Below, piece after piece: positions 1 through 7,254 of a DNA stretch of 7,287 nt. The notes below the pieces were generated by a model, which ran no database searches, was not told the DNA's origin, and was given only the letters and a program-made list of their open reading frames with translations. The translations under genes and the position numbers were made by a program. The stretch's first letter is position 1. Every line of letters begins with the position of its first letter. The stretch spans positions 1 through 7,287 of the forward strand of contig JAOZRP010000110.1 of NCBI GenBank assembly GCA_029940125.1. The letters run 5' to 3'. Source of the stretch: a bacterium. Lineage in GTDB: Bacteria > Desulfobacterota > Anaeroferrophillalia > Anaeroferrophillales > Anaeroferrophillaceae.

Positions 1-707
1 AGCAATAGACGGACCTGTTCCAGATGTTCCTGGAACAGGCGGCGATGCTCCGGAGAAATGGTGAAATGGAGTCGCACCTGTCCGTTGTCATCCTTAATAT
101 AATCCGCCGCTTCCGCCAAATGTTCCATGAAAGGGGTCCTGACGTGATCAGCGTAGCAGTGAAAAGCAATCAGTCCCTTCGGCAGCCGGGCATAGTTGAG
201 ACCCTTTTCGGTCAGCAGGTAGCTCATCATCAAATCGCAGCGCCCCTCTTCAATCAGGGTTTCAATATCCAGGCCGTCGGCGGCTACCAGCCGATGCAAA
301 TCCCGGGAAAAAGCAAACTTGCCGCAATTTTCCTTCATCCGCAGGACATCGTCATATTCGGGGTTGTCAACGAAATCGTTGAAGGACATGGGCTTGGAAC
401 CCGGCTTGAAATATTTATGGTAGCAGGAAAGCAGGGTCTTGAACATCCTGGTGGCCGCCCCGGAAGCCGGCACGAATTTTATCGCCCTGCCGGTCTGGGC
501 CGCCGGTCGATAGAAATCCACCAGTCTGTCCATCTCTTCTTCTTCAAGACGGACAATGCCGTCACCGATGGTGCAGGGTCGATCCAGGTTTACCGGCGGG
601 ATGCCGTGCACAAACATCTCCAGTTGGGACAGCACTTCAGCTTCGCTCAAACCATGTTCCTTGATCTGCTCTCGATCGGCAGCGGTAAAAACATCAGGGC
701 TGAACAT
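1..707 (-). CDS. DUF4301 family protein, N-terminal part, cut by window edge
   Basis: An open frame on the minus strand runs from ATG at 707-705 to the left edge without a stop, giving 235 codons of an incomplete protein. It begins MFSPDVFTAADREQIKEHGL and continues with TIGDGIVRL (about 46-54) and a glycine/alanine-rich motif FVPASGAATRMFK (78-90). This opening pattern and the PASGAATRMFK signature are those I associate with DUF4301, a conserved family of roughly 500 residues with no established function. The GAATRM loop resembles the GxGTRM nucleotide-binding loop of sugar-nucleotidyltransferase folds, so nucleotide binding is a reasonable inference but unproven. The start is supported by GGAG (714-717 on the complementary strand) six bases before the ATG. 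The gene is transcribed away from aacS and shares its intergenic region. The C-terminal half lies outside the window, so intactness cannot be judged. Confidence 0.8.
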   Translation of the reverse strand, partial: MFSPDVFTAADREQIKEHGLSEAEVLSQLEMFVHGIPPVNLDRPCTIGDGIVRLEEEEMDRLVDFYRPAAQTGRAIKFVPASGAATRMFKTLLSCYHKYFKPGSKPMSFNDFVDNPEYDDVLRMKENCGKFAFSRDLHRLVAADGLDIETLIEEGRCDLMMSYLLTEKGLNYARLPKGLIAFHCYADHVRTPFMEHLAEAADYIKDDNGQVRLHFTISPEHRRLFQEHLEQVRLL

Positions 708-879
708 TTTCAACTCCAATTGTACTTTTCAGTTTGCGAATCAAAAATTAGGTTATGGGCATAATTACATACCATCAACTGATATTCAAGGGAAAATCAT
801 CCGCCGGTTTTACAAAAAGATTGTTCCCAAAAAGGCCATTTTGCCGTGTAGGCTGAAAAAATAGATTGATTTAAGGAAT

Positions 880-885
880 TATAAT
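880..885 (+). promoter_or_regulatory. Possible -10 box of the aacS promoter
   Basis: A consensus TATAAT lies 125 bp upstream of the aacS start. No good -35 hexamer is seen 16-18 bp further upstream, so the promoter may be weak or activator-dependent. If used, transcription would start near 892 and the 20-bp palindrome would sit at about +10 to +30, a usual place for a repressor site. The box lies inside the palindrome AATTATAATT, so it also reads TATAAT on the minus strand and could in principle serve the divergent gene. Confidence 0.4.
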
Positions 886-901
886 TTGCTACTGTCTCTG
901 C

Positions 902-921
902 ATCAGTTAACGTTAACTGAT
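902..921. promoter_or_regulatory. Perfect 20-bp palindrome, probable operator
   Basis: ATCAGTTAACGTTAACTGAT is identical to its reverse complement over all 20 bases, with no spacer. Its length and exact dyad symmetry fit the binding site of a dimeric helix-turn-helix regulator, such as the TetR-type regulators that commonly control fatty-acid and acyl-CoA genes. It lies about 90 bp before aacS and immediately after the candidate start of transcription. No regulator gene is present in this window, so the protein that binds is unknown. It is not a terminator: it is AT-rich and is not followed by a T-run. Confidence 0.6.
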
Positions 922-954
922 AAAAAGGAAGAAAATCAGATAAAATATCTTTCC

Positions 955-972
955 GATTGCCAATTGTCAATC
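955..972. repeat. Imperfect inverted repeat GATTG-c-CAATTG-t-CAATC upstream of aacS
   Basis: The 18-bp element is symmetric at 16 of 18 positions; only the pair 960/967 breaks the dyad. It lies 38 bp before the aacS start codon, between the 20-bp palindrome and the ribosome-binding site. An alternative stem pairs CCAAT (960-964) with ATTGG (975-979). It could be a second regulator site or a small hairpin in the aacS leader. The sequence alone does not decide. Confidence 0.4.
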
Positions 973-993
973 AGATTGGTAAAGTCACGCATC

Positions 994-1000
994 AAGGAGG
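994..1000 (+). promoter_or_regulatory. Strong Shine-Dalgarno site of aacS
   Basis: AAGGAGG lies nine bases before the ATG at 1010 and fixes the aacS start. Confidence 0.9.
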
Positions 1001-1009
1001 TAGCAAACA

Positions 1010-2962
<1,953 letters not shown>

Positions 2963-3010
2963 CCGTTCTGTCGATTACCGTTTCGTTTATTGTTGCTGCG
3001 ATTTCATCTG

Positions 3011-3041
3011 AAAAGCCCCGCTTGTACAAGCGGGGCTTTTT
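3011..3041. terminator. Bidirectional intrinsic terminator between aacS and the PP-loop gene
   Basis: Bases 3011-3040 form a perfect 30-bp palindrome: AAAAGCCCCGCTT, a GTAC centre, then AAGCGGGGCTTTT. The hairpin has a 13-bp stem and a four-base loop and ends in a run of five T on the plus strand (3037-3041). It lies 48 bp after the aacS stop. On the minus strand it also ends in TTTT and lies 41 bp after the stop of the gene at 3082-4443, so it can serve both convergent genes. Confidence 0.93.
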
Positions 3042-3081
3042 CACGCATGGTCGGTTAACAAAGGCGTCCTGACTGACATCG

Positions 3082-4443
3082 TCATCGCATCTCTTTCAGG
3101 AAGCGCTTATATAGCTTCGCCGCTTCTTTTTCAACACCGTTCGGTCCCGGCCGGTCCTGCAGACGGAAGACCATCTTCCTGAGCTTTCTCATTCTCCGGC
3201 TCGCATCAATACCGCTGTTCCAGAGCTGGGATGCAAAGAGATCCATCAAGGGACCGCTCAGGCCGTTTTCCCGGGCCATGAGAAAGGCCAGTTCCTCTTC
3301 AACGGCCATGTAGCGGTGATACTGATCTTTTTTGTGCCACTCGCCGAACAAGGCAAAATGTTCCTTTTTGTCCGCGGACAGCATGGACTCGACAAACCCC
3401 ATGGCATAGGGATCAATGCCCATGGCTCCGAAGAAAATGAACGCTCGGGCGCACCGGTAGCAGTCATGGCACCAGCGCTGGTGATCGGTCATTTCCAGGT
3501 GACAGGAAACCTGGTACTGCCCGAACTCGGGAAATTTTTCATGCAGTATCCGGTGGATGGCAAAATTGTCCAGCACCCCGATCAGGTTGGCAGCCGTCAC
3601 CTGGCCGCCGGAAAAATCCCGCGCCAGTTTTGCAAAATCCCGCACCGCCTCCCGGCTCTGCATGTAGCGATGGGGGCAGAGGTAGTCATCCTTGTGGAGC
3701 TGCATCAGAGAATGGTGGAATTCATTGCTGAAGATGATGGCCGGGGCCCGGTAGTAGTAGCAGAAAGGAAGCATGGCCAGCAGGTAGACGAAGTGGACGT
3801 GAACCTGGTAGAGGCGCGTCTCCGGGCGCTGCAGCACCTGGTAATCGCAAAGAAGCTGGATTTCATTCTCAACAATGTGGCAGGAAAGATCAAACTCTTT
3901 CTGCATCCGGTCGGCCAGCTGTTCCCGGATTGCTTTTCCCCGCGGCAGGACCCGCTCATCGATATTGACGGGAATAACCGTGTATCCCAGCTCACGCAGG
4001 GTTGCCAGACTCAGCAGGCTGTCCTTGCCGAAGCTGAGCGGCAGGACGACGCGGCGATCATCCCAGCCGCCGACGGCCGGCAGCCTTTCTTCATTTTCTT
4101 TACCGTGGAACTCACGCTGAATAGCGTGGAAAAGGTGGTGGATGGCGTCCGCCTGCTCAGTGGCGATCGGTTCAACCAGGTTGGGAATAGCCTGGTCAAA
4201 GCAGTGATGATACACATCAATGAACCGGGGGCGGCCGGTATTATAGGCCACCCCCGGGTAGCGGAGAATCAGGGGTGTGGGCAGGGTGCAGACGTAGGCC
4301 AGCTCGTTGATCAGGGCCTCTTTAGCCGGAAAGGCATCCCATATCTGCCCGGGAAAGCGGAATTCGCAGGCATCCGCCCGCCATGCCGATCCGGTCAGGG
4401 AAAGAGAAAAGCCGCATGCCGACTGAGCTGCCTTGAACAACAT
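3082..4443 (-). CDS. PP-loop (HUP-fold) ATPase-like protein, MurL-like architecture
   Basis: This 453-residue protein has a PP-loop ATP-pyrophosphatase motif LPLSFGKDSLLSL (SFGKDS at 137-142). A Rossmann-type core follows: GYTVIPVNIDE (153-163), a hydrophobic helix VYLLAMLPFCYYY (219-231) and APAIIFSNE (233-241). A cysteine cluster C314, C325, C328, C331 (HQRWCHDCYRC) looks like a structural metal site. The order of these parts (GKDS loop, IFSNE strand, later WCxxCxxC segment) and the length resemble MurL, the ATP-dependent UDP-MurNAc-L-Ala-L-Glu epimerase. Details differ (SFGKDS rather than GGGKDS, and no clear match to other MurL motifs I recall), so the substrate is unknown. PP-loop enzymes adenylate a carbonyl or carboxylate, which is the likely chemistry. 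An in-frame stop lies upstream; ATG 4443 is the first ATG after it, but its Shine-Dalgarno site is weak. The gene is 59 nt downstream of a small exported-protein gene on the same strand and may be co-transcribed with it. Confidence 0.75.
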   Translation of the reverse strand: MLFKAAQSACGFSLSLTGSAWRADACEFRFPGQIWDAFPAKEALINELAYVCTLPTPLILRYPGVAYNTGRPRFIDVYHHCFDQAIPNLVEPIATEQADAIHHLFHAIQREFHGKENEERLPAVGGWDDRRVVLPLSFGKDSLLSLATLRELGYTVIPVNIDERVLPRGKAIREQLADRMQKEFDLSCHIVENEIQLLCDYQVLQRPETRLYQVHVHFVYLLAMLPFCYYYRAPAIIFSNEFHHSLMQLHKDDYLCPHRYMQSREAVRDFAKLARDFSGGQVTAANLIGVLDNFAIHRILHEKFPEFGQYQVSCHLEMTDHQRWCHDCYRCARAFIFFGAMGIDPYAMGFVESMLSADKKEHFALFGEWHKKDQYHRYMAVEEELAFLMARENGLSGPLMDLFASQLWNSGIDASRRMRKLRKMVFRLQDRPGPNGVEKEAAKLYKRFLKEMR

Positions 4444-4456
4444 GTCAACATCGCCC

Positions 4457-4487
4457 GGCGACAGTCTTGTTCCCTGGCGCTGTCACC
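4457..4487 (-). other. Hairpin in the gap before the PP-loop gene
   Basis: In minus-strand RNA, GGUGACAG (4487-4480) pairs with CUGUCGCC (4464-4457) over eight pairs including one G-U, with a 15-base loop. It fills most of the 59-nt gap between the small exported-protein gene and the PP-loop gene and ends 13 nt before the latter's ATG. There is no T-run, so it is not an intrinsic terminator. It may be an mRNA processing or stability element that lowers downstream expression, or it may be chance. Confidence 0.3.
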
Positions 4488-4502
4488 CTACCTGCCCGGC
4501 AA

Positions 4503-4808
4503 TCAGGCAACCGGACCGGAACCAAGCCGTTTATTGAGCGCCCGATCCTTTTCCATCAAGATGATTTTGCCGTTTTTGATTTCATAAGCATTGCCGGCAT
4601 CATCATACAGGGTTTTTCCCTTCACTTTTGACAGGTTTTTAACGTTGACCTCCTTGCCTTTTTCATCATAGAAAACCTGCTTGGTTTCGGGTTTATGGGC
4701 CGGACTCCACTTCTTGGGGCCATGCCTCATCGGACCACCGGCAAAAGCAGTGGTCAGTCCCAGCAGGGAAACAGACAAAGTCATCAATACCGCGGAAATT
4801 TTCTTCAC
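4503..4808 (-). CDS. Small exported protein of unknown function
   Basis: This 101-residue protein starts with GTG (4808-4806), chosen because AAAGGAGG (4823-4816) lies seven bases upstream. It has a clear Sec signal peptide: positive MKK, a hydrophobic core to about residue 20, and AFA with likely cleavage after A23. The mature part (about 78 residues) is rich in lysine and has no cysteine. It contains two similar turns, VFYDEKGKEV (45-54) and TLYDDAGNAYEI (66-77), each followed by a VKN/IKN segment, suggesting a duplicated beta-hairpin. I do not recognise the family. The product should be periplasmic or secreted. It has its own strong promoter and a long folded leader, so its expression is probably tightly controlled. 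The gene at 3082-4443 follows 59 nt downstream. Confidence 0.8.
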   Translation of the reverse strand: MKKISAVLMTLSVSLLGLTTAFAGGPMRHGPKKWSPAHKPETKQVFYDEKGKEVNVKNLSKVKGKTLYDDAGNAYEIKNGKIILMEKDRALNKRLGSGPVA

Positions 4809-4951
4809 TGTACTACCTCCTTTCGCTTTTGGGTAAAATTCAATTGTTTTTACGATACTCTCACCACGCAGGTTATGCCTGCGTTCCTTGGAGCTGCCAG
4901 CTTTTAGCCACTTGCAAGAGTTTCACCTTGTGAATTCAGGGCCGGCAATAG
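4809..4951 (-). ncRNA. Structured 5' leader, orphan riboswitch-like candidate
   Basis: From the predicted transcription start near 4951 to the GTG at 4808 the leader is about 140 nt. In minus-strand RNA, ACUCUUGC (4921-4914) pairs with GUGAGAGU (4864-4857) over eight pairs (two wobbles), closing a three-way junction. One arm is a perfect 7-bp stem, ACGCAGG/CCUGCGU (4884-4878 with 4872-4866), with a five-base loop. The other arm pairs UGG with CCA and AGCU with AGCU around a GGC loop, with a five-base CUAAA bulge. Further elements are UUCAC-AAG-GUGAA upstream, and GUAAAA/UUUUAC (4853-4848 with 4838-4833) before the Shine-Dalgarno site. I could not match it to a known riboswitch class; cyclic di-GMP-I, TPP, purine, fluoride and cobalamin core motifs are absent. 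It could also be a protein-binding leader. Confidence 0.45.
4816..4823 (-). promoter_or_regulatory. Shine-Dalgarno site that fixes the GTG start
   Basis: AAAGGAGG lies seven bases before the GTG at 4808. No in-frame ATG with a comparable site is present, so the GTG start and complete signal peptide are well supported. Its GGUA end has short complementarity to UACC (4835-4832) in the leader, too weak alone to prove masking. Confidence 0.85.
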
Positions 4952-4957
4952 AACAAT

Positions 4958-4986
4958 ATTATGGAAGATGAGAAAGAGTATGTCAA
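4958..4986 (-). promoter_or_regulatory. Strong sigma70-type promoter with UP-like element
   Basis: On the minus strand a consensus -35 TTGACA (4986-4981) is followed after exactly 17 bp by CATAAT (4963-4958), five of six matches to the -10 consensus. Directly upstream, 4987-5005 is almost pure A/T (AAAATATTATAAATTT), like an UP element. Transcription should start near 4949-4954. It lies 57 bp beyond the DUF364 gene stop and gives the small exported-protein gene its own transcription. Confidence 0.85.
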
Positions 4987-5043
4987 GAAATTTATAATAT
5001 TTTATCAAGCCTTGAACATGCCTGGAAACAACCAGTGAAACCT

Positions 5044-5766
5044 TTACGGCGACGTTTTGAACCAGGTAATCCGCTGCAGACCCTCCGCCTGGCGGTAGGC
5101 TGCCCCTTGGGAAAGGTAGAGTCTGGCCATCTCCTTATCGGTCACCACACTGCCGGCAATGCAGTCGATGCCGTAGTCAAACAGCAGGGGATGCAACGGC
5201 GTGCTGGGGCCCAGGAGCACGTTAAAACTGTTCCGGCAGTGGGCAATTACTTCGTCGAAGGTGCCGTTGATCAGCGTCGTCGCCGTGATCAGAACAAAAT
5301 CCGCCCGGGGCAGGAAATCGGCATAACGGTCTACCCCCAAGTCCTCGCCTCGGGGGTTCAATTCAAAAACCCAGAAATTTTCAAACATGCCGCTGCGTCG
5401 CAGCCAGTCCACCTTGGGGAAATGCCCCAGCACGGCGATGTTCTTGTCCCGGCCGTTGGCGGTGACATAATCAAAGGCATCCTGCCGGCTGGCTTTTGCC
5501 ATTATTTCTTTCCGGTTGACTACCGCGTTGATCGCTCCCATGCCCACTACCCTTTCCAGCGGGTGCTCGGAAAAAATCAGCCGGGCCAGTTCGCGGGTGC
5601 TTTTCTCATGCAGGCGGCCAAGGTCTGCAACCGGCTGCATGCAGGCGTTGGTGTTGACCGTTGACGCCAGGCCAACTGCGGGGCCGTCGATAAAAACCGT
5701 GTGGCGAAACAGGGATACTTCCCGAACCGGGACATCGTCCAGGCCGGCAACTATGGATTCAAGCAT
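5044..5766 (-). CDS. DUF364 putative heavy-metal chelation protein
   Basis: This 240-residue soluble protein matches the DUF4213/DUF364 family, which has an N-terminal enolase-like domain and a C-terminal Rossmann-like domain and is annotated as putative heavy-metal chelation. Diagnostic segments are VVGMGAINAVVN (73-84), IAVLGHFPKVDWL (110-122), FWVFELNPRGEDL (131-143), LPRADFVLITATTLINGT (152-169), LLGPSTPLHPLLFDYGID (184-201) and IAGSVVTD (203-210). The start at ATG 5766 is chosen because AAGGAGA (5780-5774) lies seven bases upstream; a longer frame from 5856 would add 30 arginine-rich residues that are not family-like and overlap the permease gene deeply. The stop of the fetB-like gene is four bases upstream, so the two are very likely translated from one mRNA. 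That places the protein with metal export. The family's biochemical role is not settled; metal binding is inferred from family annotation. No clear terminator follows. Confidence 0.85.
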   Translation of the reverse strand: MLESIVAGLDDVPVREVSLFRHTVFIDGPAVGLASTVNTNACMQPVADLGRLHEKSTRELARLIFSEHPLERVVGMGAINAVVNRKEIMAKASRQDAFDYVTANGRDKNIAVLGHFPKVDWLRRSGMFENFWVFELNPRGEDLGVDRYADFLPRADFVLITATTLINGTFDEVIAHCRNSFNVLLGPSTPLHPLLFDYGIDCIAGSVVTDKEMARLYLSQGAAYRQAEGLQRITWFKTSP

Positions 5767-5770
5767 TTCT

Positions 5771-6628
5771 TTATCTCCTTCCCGCCGCCGCGCTGCCGGG
5801 CGGCCGACTCCGTCGAGAGGATTTCTTGTGCCCCGGCGCCCGGTCGGTAAAAACATCCTGGCGCAGCACCCCGTAATGATTGAAGCAGACGCGCAGGGTC
5901 ATCAGGATGGTCAGGACAACGCTGGTGATGGTGCTGACCACAATCGCGATCATGATCATAATCTGGTACTTTATCGCCACCTCGGGGCTCGCTCCTCCCA
6001 GGATGACCCCGGTCATCATGCCGGGCAGGGCGACAATGCCCATGGTGGCCATGGCGGCCAGGGTCGGCTTCAAGGCCAGCTCCACGCTTTCCCGGAGATA
6101 GGGAAGCAGCGCCTCGTAATGGGAGGCTCCCAGGGACAGCGTATACAGGTATTTCCTGGTATCGTTCCGGATGTTTTTGTAAAAGGTGCTGATGCCGACG
6201 ATATTGCCCCTCAGGGAGTTGCCCAGCAGCATGCCGCCGAGGACGATCAGGTAGCGGGCGTCGAAAACATTGTCAAGGGGAATGACCACCAGGTTCAGGT
6301 AGAAAATGACGACAAACGTGGCCACGGTAAAGGACAGGAAGCCAGGAATAAAAATGCGGCTGATCTTGATGGAGGAGCTCCTGACCGCGGAAAAAACCGC
6401 GACGGTAATCATGATCATCAGCCAAAGCAGGTTAATCCAGGTGTTGTTCCACAGGAAGAGATACTTGAGAAAAATGCCGATCAGGATCAGCTGAACGGTC
6501 ATCCTGCCCACGGCGTAAAACAGCGGCTTCAGCAGCCTGAAGCCAAAGAGCAGACTCAACACCACCGGCAGGGCCAGCAAAAGGAAGGTCAGGACCAGGG
6601 AGGCAATGGAAAGATCTACAGTCTCCAT
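5771..6628 (-). CDS. fetB: FetB/UPF0014 family ABC transporter permease
   Basis: This 285-residue polytopic inner-membrane protein belongs to UPF0014 (YbbM/FetB), the permease of the FetAB exporter that in E. coli lowers cytosolic iron. Hydrophobic segments lie at about 7-29, 43-60, 65-82, 94-116, 124-136, 190-212 and 219-246. The family's signature region is GASHYEALLPYLRESVELAL (167-186), with GIVALPGMMTGVILGG (197-212) and SPEVAIKYQI (214-223) after it. The start at ATG 6628 has GGAGGAG (6640-6634) just upstream and overlaps the end of the ATPase gene by 13 bp. The last ~22 residues (from about 263, RAPGHKKSSRRSRPP onward) are basic, low in complexity and encoded by very GC-rich DNA; I do not recall such a tail in the family. 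It may be a simple extension past an older stop. The metal is inferred from family knowledge; manganese or another divalent metal cannot be excluded. Confidence 0.9.
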   Translation of the reverse strand: METVDLSIASLVLTFLLLALPVVLSLLFGFRLLKPLFYAVGRMTVQLILIGIFLKYLFLWNNTWINLLWLMIMITVAVFSAVRSSSIKISRIFIPGFLSFTVATFVVIFYLNLVVIPLDNVFDARYLIVLGGMLLGNSLRGNIVGISTFYKNIRNDTRKYLYTLSLGASHYEALLPYLRESVELALKPTLAAMATMGIVALPGMMTGVILGGASPEVAIKYQIMIMIAIVVSTITSVVLTILMTLRVCFNHYGVLRQDVFTDRAPGHKKSSRRSRPPGSAAAGRR

Positions 6629-7254
6629 GTTTTCTCCTCCAAATCGAAAACCTTGACCGCCGGATTCTCAAGCCAGACCGGATCATGGGAAATCACCAGG
6701 CAGGTCCAGTCTTTTCTGTCGATGAAAAAGTCAGCCACTTTCTTCTTGAGATGCAAGTCAAGGGCCGAGGTCACCTCGTCCAGGAGAAAGACGTCACGAT
6801 GGAGCAGAACGGCAATCATCACCGCCAGGCGCTGTCTTTCGCCGCCGGACAGCTCCTCAATGTTTTTATTGAGTACTTCGTCACTCAATTCAAAGTAATG
6901 CTGCAGTTCATCGGCCTCTTTGCGGATCTGCCCCAGGTGAAGATTGGTCTTCAGCCGGGCGATGAAATCGAGCAGATCAAAGATGGTGCCGCTGCCAAGG
7001 CTGACATCCTGGTCGATATAGGCAACTTTCCGGCGGACCTCCCAGACACTCTTTTCATCAACACGCCGACCGGCAAAAAAAATTTCCCCGGCATCGGGCT
7101 CCTGAAAACCCAGCAGCAGGGAAAAAAGGGAGCTTTTGCCGGACCCGGATTTCCCCAGAATCACGACCTTCTCGCCCCGCTCCACCGCCAGAGACAGGTC
7201 GTCAAGCACTTTTTTACCGTTGAAGGAAAGATGAATGTGGTTGAAGGCAATCAT
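6616..7254 (-). CDS. fetA: FetA-like ABC transporter ATP-binding protein
   Basis: This 212-residue ABC ATPase has all catalytic motifs: Walker A GKSGSGKS (34-41), Q-loop YIDQD with Q82, signature LSGGERQR (135-142), Walker B VFLLDE with E160 (155-160), D-loop SALD (163-166) and switch histidine in VISHD (H190). The small size and position directly before a UPF0014 permease identify it as the FetA/YbbL partner that powers metal export. It overlaps fetB by 13 bp, which suggests translational coupling. The ATG at 7254 is the first ATG after an in-frame stop. It lacks a well-spaced Shine-Dalgarno site; AAAGG lies about 18 bases upstream, so the start is less sure than the identity. The promoter lies at or beyond the right window edge. 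Confidence 0.88.
   Translation of the reverse strand: MIAFNHIHLSFNGKKVLDDLSLAVERGEKVVILGKSGSGKSSLFSLLLGFQEPDAGEIFFAGRRVDEKSVWEVRRKVAYIDQDVSLGSGTIFDLLDFIARLKTNLHLGQIRKEADELQHYFELSDEVLNKNIEELSGGERQRLAVMIAVLLHRDVFLLDEVTSALDLHLKKKVADFFIDRKDWTCLVISHDPVWLENPAVKVFDLEEKTWRL

Larger units (their letters stand above)
708..1009. other. Divergent intergenic region between DUF4301 gene and aacS
   Basis: This 302-bp AT-rich stretch separates two divergently transcribed genes. It holds a TATAAT box (880-885), a perfect 20-bp palindrome (902-921), a direct repeat AATCAGAT (934-941 and 969-976), an imperfect inverted repeat (955-972) and the aacS Shine-Dalgarno site (994-1000). The part next to the DUF4301 gene (about 720-870) has no strong promoter; it contains a short inverted repeat TTATG-GG-CATAA (753-764). 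No convincing small gene or structured RNA gene was seen here. Confidence 0.75.

Noticed and set aside
24..764. Plus-strand open frame of 246 codons over the left edge
   Set aside because: It is antisense to the DUF4301 gene, which has recognisable family motifs and a Shine-Dalgarno site; the plus-strand protein resembles no family.
750..778. Minus-strand promoter TTGATG-17-TAACCT for the DUF4301 gene
   Set aside because: The -35 matches four of six bases but the -10 only three of six; too weak to list as a feature.
3316..4587. Long plus-strand open frame of 423 codons
   Set aside because: It is antisense to the PP-loop gene and extends into the small exported-protein gene; it has no recognisable motif and no Shine-Dalgarno support.
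4857..4921. Cyclic di-GMP-I riboswitch
   Set aside because: The three-way junction and a GGAACGCAGGC stretch recall it, but the GGGCAAACC and GACGCAAAGCC core segments and the tetraloop-receptor pair are missing.
4914..4945. Possible hammerhead ribozyme (CUGA ... GUGAAAC in the leader)
   Set aside because: The conserved CUGANGA core is not present (the sequence is CUGAAUU) and the three required stems cannot be formed around it.
4987..5043. Terminator after the DUF364 gene
   Set aside because: Only a 4-bp stem (CTGG/CCAG) is found, without a T-run; the A/T tract here is better explained as the UP-like element of the next promoter.
5516..6898. Long plus-strand open frame of 460 codons
   Set aside because: It runs antisense through DUF364, fetB and fetA; its product is low-complexity, rich in Gln/His/Gly/Asp, as expected from the reverse of membrane-protein and GC-rich codons.
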